A DNA stretch of 64,000 nt from PALSA-1003 sp963791945. Lineage in GTDB: Bacteria; Pseudomonadota; Gammaproteobacteria; Burkholderiales; Casimicrobiaceae. Made by a program: the position numbers and the translations under genes. Location of the stretch: the NCBI GenBank assembly GCA_963791945.1, contig CAWBUD010000003.1, positions 124,001-188,000 of the forward strand, in the 5' to 3' direction. The notes beneath the pieces are model-generated. The model was not told where the DNA came from and did no database searches. It saw nothing but the letters and a program-made list of their open reading frames with translations. Positions 8,747-16,592 of the stretch are shown one piece after another; position 1 is the stretch's first letter, and each line of letters starts with the position of its first letter.

Positions 8747-8940
8747 GTCAGCGATGAGGTACGCATTGAGAGCAGCCGATGCCCGTCCGACATCCTGGCG
8801 CCGCATGCGCCAACCTACGGGTCCCGGCACGGCGTCGGGAGTCAACCCACGACTCCCTCGCCCCGCCACCCGTGACGGTCGGCGCGGCGCAATGGATGCC
8901 TGCCGGGCATCGGCCGCTCCCGTGCGGCTGCTGATCGAAT
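8747..8940 (+). promoter_or_regulatory. Leader region of metY with several short hairpins
   Basis: This 194-bp non-coding stretch between the CoA-binding gene and metY contains several potential stem-loops: GGGAGTC at 8837-8843 pairing with GACTCCC at 8851-8857, GATGCC at 8895-8900 pairing with GGCATC at 8906-8911, and GGCG/CGCC around 8801-8816. I cannot match it to a known SAM, SAH or cobalamin riboswitch by eye. In GC-rich DNA such stems also arise by chance, so a regulatory role is only a possibility. Confidence 0.25.
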
Positions 8941-10239
8941 ATGCCTGACCACAAATACGGCTTCGATACGCTCTGCCTGCACGCGGGCCAGATCCCGGAT
9001 TCCGCGACCGGTGCGCGCGCGCTGCCGATCTACCAGACCACCTCCTTCGTGTTCGACAGCGCGGACCACGCGGCGAGCTTGTTCAACCTGCAGACTTTCG
9101 GCAACGTCTATTCGCGGATATCCAATCCGACGGTCTGCGCGCTCGAGGAGCGCGTCGCCGCGCTGGAAGGCGGACGCGCGGCGCTCGCCGCTGCTTCCGG
9201 AATGGCCGCTCAGACCGCCGCACTGCTGACGCTCGCGAAGCACGGCGATCATATCGTCGCGGCGCGCACGCTCTATGGCGGCACCTACACGCAATTCGCG
9301 GTGACCTTCGCCGAGCTCGGGATCGAGACGACCTTCGTCGATCCGGATGATCCCGAGGCATTCCAGGCCGCGCTGCGCCCCAACACCAAGGCGCTCTACG
9401 CCGAGACCATCGGCAATCCGCAGCTCAACGTCGTCGATCTCGCCGCGCTGGCGGAGGTGGCGCACCGCGCGGGCATCCCGCTGGTGATCGACAACACGCT
9501 CGCATCACCCTTCCTGTGCCGGCCGATCGAGCACGGCGCGGACATCGTGATCCATTCCGCCACCAAGTATCTCGGCGGTCACGGCACGACGATGGGCGGC
9601 GTCGTCGTGGAGTCCGGCAAGTTCGACTGGGGCAACGGCAGGTTTCCCCAGATGACCACCCCGTCGCGCGGCTATCACGGCGTCATTTTCCACGAGACCT
9701 TCGGCGACTTCGGATTCACGATGAAGGCGCGGATGGAAGCCATGCGTACGCTCGGTGCCGCGCTCTCGCCCTTCAACGCGTTCCTGCTCCTGCAGGGCAT
9801 CGAGACGCTGCACCTGCGCATGCCGCGGCACTGCGAGTCGGCGCTCGCGATCGCGAAGCACCTCGCGGCCGATCCGCGCATCGCCTGGGTGAGCTATCCT
9901 CTGCTCCCGGGCAACCGTTACGAGCCGCTCGCGAAGCGCTATCTTCCGCATGGAGCCGGCGGCATTCTCACGTTCGGGATCAAGGCTGGGAAGGACGGCG
10001 GGGCCAAGGCCGGCGAGCGGTTCATCGAGGCGGTGCAGTTTCTCTCCCACCTCGCGAACGTCGGAGACGCCAAGACGCTGGTGATCCATCCGGCTTCCAC
10101 CACCCATCGCCAGCTCGACGAAAGCGAGCAGCGTGCCGCCGGCGTCTTGCCCGAAATGGTCCGCTTGTCCGTCGGCCTGGAGACGCTCGACGATATCCTC
10201 TGGGACATCGATCAGGCGCTCGCAGCCTCGGTCCGATGA
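8941..10239 (+). CDS. metY: O-acetylhomoserine aminocarboxypropyltransferase (O-acetylhomoserine sulfhydrylase)
   Basis: 432-residue PLP enzyme of the Cys/Met metabolism family. It forms homocysteine from O-acetylhomoserine and sulfide in direct-sulfhydrylation methionine synthesis. Length and N-terminus (FDTLCLHAGQIPDSATGARALPIYQTTSFVFDSADHAA) are of the longer OAH sulfhydrylase type rather than MetB/MetC. The PLP-binding lysine is Lys209 in HSATKYLGGHGT; VYSRISNPT (phosphate contact from the neighbouring subunit) and IDNTLASPF are also seen. The ATG is preceded by a weak ribosome binding site. Its stop codon overlaps the dsbB start. Confidence 0.95.
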   Translation: MPDHKYGFDTLCLHAGQIPDSATGARALPIYQTTSFVFDSADHAASLFNLQTFGNVYSRISNPTVCALEERVAALEGGRAALAAASGMAAQTAALLTLAKHGDHIVAARTLYGGTYTQFAVTFAELGIETTFVDPDDPEAFQAALRPNTKALYAETIGNPQLNVVDLAALAEVAHRAGIPLVIDNTLASPFLCRPIEHGADIVIHSATKYLGGHGTTMGGVVVESGKFDWGNGRFPQMTTPSRGYHGVIFHETFGDFGFTMKARMEAMRTLGAALSPFNAFLLLQGIETLHLRMPRHCESALAIAKHLAADPRIAWVSYPLLPGNRYEPLAKRYLPHGAGGILTFGIKAGKDGGAKAGERFIEAVQFLSHLANVGDAKTLVIHPASTTHRQLDESEQRAAGVLPEMVRLSVGLETLDDILWDIDQALAASVR

Positions 10240-10889
10240 GCCCTTCGAGGTATCCCGCCCTGCCGTGGCCCTGGGTCGGGCTCATTCTGTCCCTGGCGCT
10301 TCTCGGGCAGGAATACATGTTCCAGGCGATCGGACGCGACGCGCCGGTCACCGCGTACCGCGTCACGCTGATGGCGGTCGGCGTCACGTCCCTGGCGCTG
10401 ATCGCCTTGCCTCCGCGACGCATCGGTTATCTGCTGGGCTTCGTGGTCTGCGCCGGCCTGATGGCGTTCGCGCTGTATCTCCAGTTCGACCTCGACATCG
10501 AACCTTGCCCGCTTTGTATTTTCCAGCGCGCCGCGGTGGTCGCGATGGGGCTCACGTTCCTGATTGCCGCGTTCCACAACCCCGGCCGCTTCGGCGCGAC
10601 GGTCTATGCGGTGCTGCAGCTCGTGTTTGGCGGCGCGGGCGCCGCGCTCGCGTCGCGCCAGCTCTGGCTCCAGTCGCTGCCCAAGGACCAGGTTCCGGCG
10701 TGCGGCATGAGCCTCGCCTACATGATCGATACGTTGCCGCTCACCGAAACGCTGCGGAAGGTGCTGGAGGGCAGCGGCGAGTGCGCCGAGAAGGGCTGGG
10801 AGTTCCTGCACCTCTCGATCGCAGGCTGGACGTTCGTGTTCTTCGTTGCGACGATCGTCGCGACCTTCGCGCTGATCCGCCGGGATTGA
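10236..10889 (+). CDS. dsbB: Disulfide bond formation protein DsbB
   Basis: Inner-membrane protein that reoxidises DsbA and passes electrons to quinone. The first redox pair is Cys91-Cys94 in EPCPLCIFQR and the second is Cys156 and Cys183 in the periplasmic loop (PACGMSLAYM...SGECAEKGWEFLHLSI). At 217 residues it is about 50 longer than usual, because one or two extra hydrophobic segments precede the canonical first helix. The ATG at 10236 overlaps the metY stop by 4 bp, which favours this start; an internal Met at 10371 would give the standard four-helix length. Confidence 0.92.
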   Translation: MSPSRYPALPWPWVGLILSLALLGQEYMFQAIGRDAPVTAYRVTLMAVGVTSLALIALPPRRIGYLLGFVVCAGLMAFALYLQFDLDIEPCPLCIFQRAAVVAMGLTFLIAAFHNPGRFGATVYAVLQLVFGGAGAALASRQLWLQSLPKDQVPACGMSLAYMIDTLPLTETLRKVLEGSGECAEKGWEFLHLSIAGWTFVFFVATIVATFALIRRD

Positions 10890-10935
10890 AGCTCGCCCCA
10901 TCGCTGGGAATCAAAGGGTCGGAAGAGGCAAGTCC

Positions 10936-12186
10936 GTGAGTGAAGATCAGGCGCGGGGCGCACGAGAAATCGCGGAGCGCGTCTACCGCAACGAATCGCG
11001 CCGCGTCTTCGCCACGCTCGTGCGTCTGCTTGGCGACTTCGACCTGGCAGAGGAGGCGCTCCACGATGCTTTTCGCGCGGCGCTCGAGCAATGGCCGCGC
11101 GAAGGCGTCCCCGACAACCCACGCGCCTGGCTCGTCTCTGCCGGCCGGTTCAAGGCGATCGATGGCATCCGCCGCCGCGCACGCTTCACCGCGATCGACG
11201 ACGTCGCCGAGCTGGTCGAAGCCCTTCCCGACGAGACTGCCTCGTCGGAGGCCGAGAACATCGAGGACGACCGGCTGCGGCTGATCTTCACATGCTGCCA
11301 TCCCTCGTTGTCGCCGGACGCGCAGGTCGCGCTCACGCTGCGCGAGGTCTGCGGGCTCACGACCGAGGAGATCGCCCAGGCATTCCTGAGCGTGGCGACG
11401 ACGCTCGCCCAGCGCATCGTGCGCGCCAAGGCGAAGATCCGCGACGCGCGGATTCCCTATCAGGTGCCGGAGCCCGACGAGCTGCCGGAACGTCTCGACA
11501 GCGTCCTGCGCGTGGTCTATCTCGTATTCAACGAGGGTTACTCGGCGTCTTCCGGCGGTTCGCTCACCCGCGTCGATCTCTCCAGCGAAGCGATCCGTCT
11601 CGGCCGGCTCCTGTCCGAGCTCTTGCCGGAGCCGGAAGTCCTTGGACTGCTCGCCCTGATGCTGCTGCAGGAATCGCGGCGCGCGGCACGCGCTTCGCCC
11701 GCGGGCGATCTCGTGCTGCTCGAAAACCAGGATCGCTCGCTCTGGAACCGCGCCGAGATCGCCGAAGGCGCGGCGCTGGTCGAGCGGGCGCTCGGGAGCC
11801 GGCGCTTCGGTCCGTATGCCCTGCAGGCGGCGATCGCGGCGGTTCATGCCGAGGCGCCGAGTTCCGCGGACACGGACTGGGGAGAGATCGTCGGTCTGTA
11901 CGACGTCCTGCTGCGGATCGATCCCTCGCCGGTGGTCGAGCTCAACCGTGCGGTCGCGGTAGCGATGCGCGAGGGTCCGCAGGCGGGTCTCGCCCTGGTC
12001 GAGGCCATCCTTGCGCGGGGCGAGCTCGACGACTACCACCTTGCGCACGCGGCACGCGCCGACCTGTGCCGGCGGCTGGGTCGAAGCGCGGAGGCCCGGG
12101 CTTCGTACGAGCGCGCGCTCGCGCTGGCGCGACAGGAGCCCGAGCGGCGCTTCCTGGAACGGCGGCTCGCGGAGCTGTCCAACTAG
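10936..12186 (+). CDS. ECF42-type RNA polymerase sigma factor with C-terminal extension
   Basis: 416 residues, GTG start. The sigma-70 region 2 is at about 15-85 (RVFATLVRLLGDFDLAEEALHDAF) and region 4 at about 112-170 (RLIFTCCHPSLSPDAQVALTLREVCGL, then TTEEIAQAFLS). It is followed by a long extension: a DUF6596-type block from about 185 (RLDSVLRVVYLVFNEGYSASSGG) and a helical TPR-like tail to the end (VELNRAVAVAMREGP, DDYHLAHAARADLCRRLG). This architecture is that of the ECF42 group, which lacks an anti-sigma partner and is typically encoded beside YCII/DGPF proteins. Here two such proteins lie just downstream, with matching promoter-like elements before each transcription unit. Its activating signal is not known. 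Confidence 0.93.
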   Translation: MSEDQARGAREIAERVYRNESRRVFATLVRLLGDFDLAEEALHDAFRAALEQWPREGVPDNPRAWLVSAGRFKAIDGIRRRARFTAIDDVAELVEALPDETASSEAENIEDDRLRLIFTCCHPSLSPDAQVALTLREVCGLTTEEIAQAFLSVATTLAQRIVRAKAKIRDARIPYQVPEPDELPERLDSVLRVVYLVFNEGYSASSGGSLTRVDLSSEAIRLGRLLSELLPEPEVLGLLALMLLQESRRAARASPAGDLVLLENQDRSLWNRAEIAEGAALVERALGSRRFGPYALQAAIAAVHAEAPSSADTDWGEIVGLYDVLLRIDPSPVVELNRAVAVAMREGPQAGLALVEAILARGELDDYHLAHAARADLCRRLGRSAEARASYERALALARQEPERRFLERRLAELSN

Positions 12187-12210
12187 CTTAAGGCACCCAG
12201 GCAGCCCGCC

Positions 12211-12239
12211 TGTCGATTCCGACCTCGCCCGTTCGACTA
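12211..12239 (+). promoter_or_regulatory. Candidate ECF42-dependent promoter A
   Basis: TGTCGA at 12211-12216, a 17-bp spacer, then CGACTA at 12234-12239; the small membrane-protein gene starts 31 bp downstream. The same architecture recurs twice more within 1.3 kb, each time before a gene start. From memory, the motif published for ECF42 in Streptomyces is TGTCGA at -35 with a CGA-type -10; the fit here is seen in sequence, its use by this sigma factor is inferred. Confidence 0.7.
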
Positions 12240-12269
12240 CCCCATGTCAACGGCAGGAAGGAGCGGCAA

Positions 12270-12455
12270 ATGCAATGGGTTACGCGGCATTGGGGTTTTT
12301 TGCGGCGGCTGGTCCAGACGTTCGGCCCTTATCTCATCGTGGAAATTCTCCTTCCCGGCGGGAGCCTGATCGCCCTGCTGCTTTTCCTTTATCAGCAAAA
12401 GCGCTTGCCGTTCGGTCTGGGCTCCGCCCTTGCCTGGACGCGCAAGCGGGGTTGA
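12270..12455 (+). CDS. Small membrane protein of the ECF42 cluster
   Basis: 61 residues with one clear hydrophobic helix (about 21-42, YLIVEILLPGGSLIALLLFL) followed by a short basic tail. I do not recognise a family. It is supported by a strong ribosome binding site (AAGGAG eight bases before the ATG) and by the candidate sigma-dependent promoter 31 bp upstream. The position suggests it is a regulon member acting at the membrane; function unknown. Confidence 0.6.
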   Translation: MQWVTRHWGFLRRLVQTFGPYLIVEILLPGGSLIALLLFLYQQKRLPFGLGSALAWTRKRG

Positions 12456-12487
12456 ATCACGATTTTTTGCCGGCCGTGCGGTCAGGA

Positions 12488-12516
12488 TGTCGAATTGCGC
12501 CCCACCGGTTCGACTA
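12488..12516 (+). promoter_or_regulatory. Candidate ECF42-dependent promoter B
   Basis: TGTCGA at 12488-12493, 17-bp spacer, CGACTA at 12511-12516. The SRPBCC gene begins at 12535, only 19 bp after the -10-like hexamer. The spacer shares CCCACC/CCCACCG-like sequence with element C, so the three elements look like related copies rather than chance hexamers. Confidence 0.7.
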
Positions 12517-12534
12517 GCGAAGAACGAGGATGCC

Positions 12535-13089
12535 ATGAGAGCCGATTTCGATGTCGAACACCTTGCGAGAGCTCGGTCGCCCGTCGGCGAAGATGGTTTG
12601 TTCGGCCTCCGAGCGCCGCTCAGGCTTGCGCCGCGTCGCGGCGTGGTCCAGGTCGCCCGCGCTTTCCGCGACGTGCCGGAGCGTGTTTTTGCCGCCTGGC
12701 TCGATGCGGATAGCGCAGGCCAGTGGTTGTTCGCGACCGCGTCGCATCCGATCGCCGAAGTGACCATCGATCCGCGGGTCGGTGGTGAATTTCGTTTCGT
12801 GGAGCGACGCGGCGGCATCTTCGAACACGTCGGACGCTATCTCGACATCGCCCCGCCACGGCGCCTCGCGTTCACGCTTTCGATGGAGGGCCGGCCACGG
12901 CTCGTGACGCGCGTGGCCATCGACATCGTCCCGAGGCCGGCGGGATGCAGGCTCCTTCTATCGCAGAATAACGTACCTCTCGCCGTGCTCGAGCGCACCG
13001 AGGGACGCTGGACAGGGATCCTGTACGGACTCGCCCAGATGCTCGATGCGAAAGCTTTCCCTCTCCAACAGACCAGGAGCAAGCCATGA
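12535..13089 (+). CDS. SRPBCC (AHSA1/START-fold) domain protein
   Basis: 184 residues. The START-like hydrophobic-pocket domain begins at about residue 41 (VVQVARAFRDVPERVFAAWLDADSAGQWLF) and continues with VGGEFRFVERRGGIFEHVGRYLDIAPPRRLAFTLSM, typical of AHSA1-like proteins; the first 40 residues are not recognisable. Ligand unknown. The start at 12535 is supported by GAGG a few bases upstream and by promoter B. The stop overlaps the next start (ATGA at 13086-13089), so it is coupled to the YCII gene. Confidence 0.8.
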   Translation: MRADFDVEHLARARSPVGEDGLFGLRAPLRLAPRRGVVQVARAFRDVPERVFAAWLDADSAGQWLFATASHPIAEVTIDPRVGGEFRFVERRGGIFEHVGRYLDIAPPRRLAFTLSMEGRPRLVTRVAIDIVPRPAGCRLLLSQNNVPLAVLERTEGRWTGILYGLAQMLDAKAFPLQQTRSKP

Positions 13090-13430
13090 AGTACCTGTGC
13101 CTCGTGTATCTCGACGAAAAGAAGCTCGACCAGGTCCCCGACAGCGAATGCCTTGCGTTCAGCGACGGCCTCAAGAAAGGCGGGCAACGCATCGCGGCGG
13201 AGGCGCTTCAGAGCGTGCACACCGCGACAACGGTACGCGTGCGCAACGGCAAGGTATCGATGACCGACGGGCCGTTCGCCGAAACGAAGGAGCAGCTCGC
13301 CGGCTTCTATCTGATCGACGCGAAAGACCTGGACGAAGCGGTCCAGCTTGCCGCGACGATACCGCCGGCGCGCGTCGGCAGCATCGAGGTCCGCCCGGTG
13401 CGCGAGTTGAATCCCCATCCCGCTCGATAG
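13086..13430 (+). CDS. YCII-related (DGPF) protein, first copy
   Basis: 114 residues of the dimeric alpha/beta YCII fold. It begins MKYLCLVYLDEKKLD and carries the family hallmark TDGPFAETKEQLAGFYLIDA at about residues 59-78, followed by the AATIPPARVGSIEVRPV strand. The biochemical activity of DGPF proteins is unknown. They are the characteristic genomic partners of ECF42 sigma factors, as here. It overlaps the SRPBCC gene by 4 bp. Confidence 0.92.
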   Translation: MKYLCLVYLDEKKLDQVPDSECLAFSDGLKKGGQRIAAEALQSVHTATTVRVRNGKVSMTDGPFAETKEQLAGFYLIDAKDLDEAVQLAATIPPARVGSIEVRPVRELNPHPAR

Positions 13431-13500
13431 GCGCGAGGAGACAGCGATGACTCGCCCCAAAGGCGGAGCTGGAGCCGGCGCTGTACGGACGCAGCCGCAG

Positions 13501-13529
13501 CGTCGATTTCGCGCCCACCCGATCGACTA
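13501..13529 (+). promoter_or_regulatory. Candidate ECF42-dependent promoter C
   Basis: CGTCGA at 13501-13506 (one mismatch to TGTCGA), 17-bp spacer, CGACTA at 13524-13529, located 81 bp before the second YCII gene. A 27-codon open frame (13447-13530) that covers it is more likely incidental than a gene. Confidence 0.65.
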
Positions 13530-13610
13530 ACGAGGAGCGCGGGATCGACCCGCGTTCGATGAGGGGCGAAGCCCTTCTGTAATACATCGATATCCAAAGG
13601 AGACACGACA

Positions 13611-14042
13611 ATGCGCTTCATGGTCATGGTCAGAGCCACCAGACAATCCGAACAGGGCATGCTTCCCGACGAGAAGCTGCTCGCCGACATGGGCAAGTTC
13701 AACGAGGAGCTCGCGAAGGCGGGCGTGATGCTCGCGGGCGAAGGCCTGCATCCGAGCTCGAACGGCGCGCGAGTGCGGTTTCCCGCGTCGGGAACCAAGC
13801 GCACGGTCATCGATGGGCCCTTCGCGGAAACGAAGGAGCTGATCGCCGGTTTCTGGCTCTGGCAGGTCAAGTCGAAGGAAGAGGCGATCGAATGGGCGAA
13901 GCGCTCGCCCAATCCGTTTCCGGGCCAGGAGTCCGAAATCGAGATCCGGCAGCTCTACGAGGCCGAAGACTTCGGCGCGGAGTTCACGCCAGAATTGCGC
14001 GCGCAGGAGGAGCGGGTACGCGAGCAGATCGCCAAGAAGTAG
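13611..14042 (+). CDS. YCII-related (DGPF) protein, second copy
   Basis: 143 residues. Starts MRFMVMVRATRQSEQGMLPDEKLLADMGKFNEELAKAGVM, with IDGPFAETKELIAGFWLWQV at about 69-88 and a charged C-terminal helix (PELRAQEERVREQIAKK). It is longer than the first copy and belongs to the same family. A good ribosome binding site (AAAGGAG) lies 9 bases before the ATG. It has its own promoter-like element C. Confidence 0.92.
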   Translation: MRFMVMVRATRQSEQGMLPDEKLLADMGKFNEELAKAGVMLAGEGLHPSSNGARVRFPASGTKRTVIDGPFAETKELIAGFWLWQVKSKEEAIEWAKRSPNPFPGQESEIEIRQLYEAEDFGAEFTPELRAQEERVREQIAKK

Positions 14043-14126
14043 CCCGTAGGCAAGCGAAGCCGACCTCGGCGTCCCTGACGCCAGAACGCATCCTCTTCAG
14101 TCACAACGTACACAGGCACGCTCAGC

Positions 14127-14573
14127 ATGCCCACCAACACCGTCCGCCTTCACCGGGTGCTCCGCGCGCCCGCGGAAAGGATCTACCGCGCCTTCCTCCA
14201 CCCCGAAGCAATGGCCAAGTGGCTTCCGCCGAACGGCTTTACCGGCAAGGTCCACCATCTGGACGCCAAGGTCGGCGGGACCTACAAGATGTCGTTTACG
14301 AACTTCACGACCGGCCACAGTCACTCATTCGGCGGCGAGTACCTCGAACTGCTGCCGAACGAACGCATTTGCCACACGGACAAGTTCGACGATCCCAACT
14401 TGCCTGGAACGATGCGGGTCACCATCTCCCTGAAGAACGTGTCCTGCGGGACCGAATTGAGCGTAGTGCAGGAAGGAATACCGGAGGCCATTCCGCAGGA
14501 GGCGTGCTATCTCGGATGGCAGGAATCCCTCGTGCTGCTCGCCAAGCTCGTCGAGGCCGAGATTCCGGGGTAG
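14127..14573 (+). CDS. SRPBCC (AHSA1/START-fold) domain protein
   Basis: 148 residues covering one complete AHSA1-like domain: TVRLHRVLRAPAERIYRAFLHPEAMAKWLPPNGFTGKV, then KVGGTYKMSFTNFTTGHSHSFGGEYLELLPNERI and the C-terminal helix YLGWQESLVLLAKLVEAEIP. Related proteins are often described as polyketide-cyclase-like or activator-of-Hsp90-like, without proven activity. It is 84 bp downstream of the second YCII gene with no promoter-like element of the TGTCGA type, so it is probably co-transcribed. Confidence 0.85.
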   Translation: MPTNTVRLHRVLRAPAERIYRAFLHPEAMAKWLPPNGFTGKVHHLDAKVGGTYKMSFTNFTTGHSHSFGGEYLELLPNERICHTDKFDDPNLPGTMRVTISLKNVSCGTELSVVQEGIPEAIPQEACYLGWQESLVLLAKLVEAEIPG

Positions 14574-14724
14574 CAACCGCGGCTTCGCCGCCTGCGGCCC
14601 TGACTCGTTGTGTGCGCCATGCGTAACCAGGGGTGAGCGCGGCTGCATTCTTGAACCTGCTGCTCTCGATGTCGATGAATGAAACGTCGAACTGCCCGTG
14701 CCATGAGACGCGAATAGCCGACGA

Positions 14725-14748
14725 CGTCCGCGATCAGGATCGCGGACG
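14725..14748. terminator. Hairpin between convergent genes
   Basis: CGTCCGCGATC at 14725-14735 and GATCGCGGACG at 14738-14748 form an 11-bp perfect stem with a 2-base centre. It sits in the 240-bp gap between the plus-strand SRPBCC gene and the minus-strand DUF2182 gene, so it could end transcription from both sides. There is no T-run, so intrinsic termination is uncertain. Confidence 0.35.
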
Positions 14749-14815
14749 GAGCTTCGCCACGATCGGCCGGTACCGACCGGCCCGCGTAGCGATCGGCAAA
14801 TTCAGCGGTCGGAGC

Positions 14816-15703
14816 TTACAAAGAGATCGCCGCCAGCAGCGCGGGCCGCACCATCACGGCCGCGCCCAGGACGATGAGGAGAACCCCGGCGATTCTGGCG
14901 ACCAGCAGCCCGTGCCGCCAGCTCTTCTCGACGAGAAAGACGGCGAAGATGCCGACCATCCAGACGAGATTCATCAGGCCGACCGCCAGCAGCACCGCGG
15001 TCAGCGCCCAGCAGCAACCGAGACAGTACGCGCCGTGGACCGCGCCGGCGCGCAAGGCGCTCAGCGCGCCCCCATCGAAATCGTGAGTAGCGACGAATGC
15101 CATCGGACTCTGACAGTGATCGAAGCAGAGGCGCTTCCACCGGGTGAACTGATAAGCGCCGGCGACGATCAGGATTGCCCCGGCCAGCACGGGCAGCCAG
15201 ATCGACTGCACAGTGTCTCCGCCCAACTGTGCGATAGTCTTGTAGGCGAGGAACGGCAAGACGCCGATCGCGGACCAGACGAGCAGATAGCCCGCGACGA
15301 ACACCAGCGTCGCATGGATCCCGCGCCCGCGCCGGCGCGAGACCGCCAGGTGAGCCAGCACCATAGGCGCGATCGTGGGCAGCATCATCGCCACCATCAT
15401 CGTCACCCACATCGCGAGAAAGACGCCGGCGCTCATGTCGCCCTGCGCGAGAGCGCCGATCTGGCCGAGTCCCATCACCATGCCGCGCATCGAGAACGAG
15501 TCCGCGATCGTGCTTCGCCACGCGAGCATCGAAACCGCGAGCAGGCCGCTGACGACCGCGAGATTCGCGCGCCATGACAGAATGCCGAACGCCCCGCGCG
15601 GGCTGTCCGCGATCGGCGCTGCGGTGTCCTGCCGGGCCGAGCTCAATTCGGACCGCGCCAGCTGAACGGAATGTGCTTGCTCGATTGTCCGCTGCGGTTC
15701 CAT
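14816..15703 (-). CDS. DUF2182 membrane protein
   Basis: 295 residues from the start chosen at 15703 (MEPQRTIEQAHSV). Multi-helix membrane protein of the DUF2182 family, sometimes called predicted metal-binding membrane protein. Seen: the MAMWVTMMVAMMLPTIAPMVL-like helix (MWVTMMVAMMLPT) and the C-terminal hallmark GAYCLGCCWALTAVLLAVGLMN with a CxxCC cysteine group. Function unknown. It overlaps the upstream DUF1326 gene by about 60 bp, so the real start may be further in (for instance before the first helix SWRANLAVVSGLLAVSML). DUF2182 and DUF1326 genes commonly occur side by side. Confidence 0.85.
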   Translation of the reverse strand: MEPQRTIEQAHSVQLARSELSSARQDTAAPIADSPRGAFGILSWRANLAVVSGLLAVSMLAWRSTIADSFSMRGMVMGLGQIGALAQGDMSAGVFLAMWVTMMVAMMLPTIAPMVLAHLAVSRRRGRGIHATLVFVAGYLLVWSAIGVLPFLAYKTIAQLGGDTVQSIWLPVLAGAILIVAGAYQFTRWKRLCFDHCQSPMAFVATHDFDGGALSALRAGAVHGAYCLGCCWALTAVLLAVGLMNLVWMVGIFAVFLVEKSWRHGLLVARIAGVLLIVLGAAVMVRPALLAAISL

Positions 15704-16278
15704 TTGAACCCGAAGCTGTCGGCGCGGTCCACTTTCGCGGTTCCCCATGTCGCTGCGCCGCCGGGACCGACCTCCGAGCCCGGCGGATTGATCGTCTGCA
15801 CGCGCTTGCCCGGCGGTGTCGTCGGCCCCGTCAGCGCTTCGGCCCTGGCTTCCGCTCGGCCGGGTATCGCCGCCCGCCACTCGGCGAGATCGCCCGCGAT
15901 CTCGACCTCGATCGGCGCGAACTCGAGCCCGCGCATTTCGGCGATATTCTTTGCGAACTCGCCGGGCCAGCCGCCGGCTTGACCGCCGAAGATCATCTGC
16001 AGCGCTTCGCGCTGCTTCGCGTCGGCGCGCTCGTCCATGAAGATGCCCATCGCCACCTTGGCGCCTTCCCAGATATTGCCTTTGAAGTAGCCGAGGGCGA
16101 CGACGTTGAGCCCGTCGAGCGCAACACCGCCGTAGGTGCCCTTCCGGACGTGCCAGACGAGGATGCCGTCGCAGTCACCGTATGTTGGTGTCCGCGCGAA
16201 CTCGCACGGGCAGGGAATATCGCACTTGCAGACGTCGAACCAATCGCCTTCGACTTGCCACTGCGGGACGGTGGACAT
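15643..16278 (-). CDS. DUF1326 domain protein
   Basis: 211 residues. Family hallmarks are WQVEGDWFDVCKCDIPCPCEFARTPTYGDCDGILVWHV at residues 7-44, with four cysteines in CKCDIPCPC, and the GNIWEGAKVAMGIFMDERAD block. Members are soluble proteins of unknown function; the cysteine cluster suggests metal or cofactor binding. It precedes, and overlaps with, the DUF2182 gene on the same strand, and the two probably work together at the membrane. Confidence 0.9.
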   Translation of the reverse strand: MSTVPQWQVEGDWFDVCKCDIPCPCEFARTPTYGDCDGILVWHVRKGTYGGVALDGLNVVALGYFKGNIWEGAKVAMGIFMDERADAKQREALQMIFGGQAGGWPGEFAKNIAEMRGLEFAPIEVEIAGDLAEWRAAIPGRAEARAEALTGPTTPPGKRVQTINPPGSEVGPGGAATWGTAKVDRADSFGFKWNRSGQSSKHIPFSWRGPN

Positions 16279-16303
16279 CGCGGATCTCCTCCACGTTTGC
16301 TCC

Positions 16304-16420
16304 GCCCCGGGCTTCGCTCTCGCTCATCCCGGGCTACGCCTGGCGCCGTCGTTCCCGCGCAAGCGGGAACCCAGCGTCGTTCGTCATAAGACGCTGGATC
16401 CCGCTTTCGCGGGGATGACG
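16304..16420. repeat. Two adjacent extragenic palindromic repeats
   Basis: The 314-bp gap at 16279-16592 holds no gene. It contains CCCCGGGCTTCG paired with CATCCCGGGCTACG at 16304-16340, then a long imperfect inverted repeat, 16348-16378 against 16390-16420 (GTTCCCGCGCAAGCGGGAA / CGCTTTCGCGGGGATGAC arms around GACGCTGG). These are typical of dispersed REP/BIME-like elements that often sit after genes; similar units occur at 37002-37094 and 39761-39862. Confidence 0.65.
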
Positions 16421-16592
16421 CAGCCGCTTCCAATTGCTGCGACGCTTTACGTCGTGCTCTTGGATGGCTGCCGCGGCCTCCTTGATCGGCACATGCCAAG
16501 CGCAATGTTTCGTGTCGTCCGCCGCGGTCACTCGCGGACGCTCGACCCCCGCTCGCTCTTCGCTCGCGGGTCTCCTCTCGCTGCTCGGACCG

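Noticed and set aside
13447..13530. 27-codon open frame with a fair ribosome binding site before the second YCII gene
   Set aside because: It covers candidate promoter C, is very short and shows no recognisable protein features.
16279..16592. Plus-strand frame of 169 codons across the repeat region
   Set aside because: It is composed of palindromic repeat sequence and the antisense of the DUF1326 start; no coding signal.
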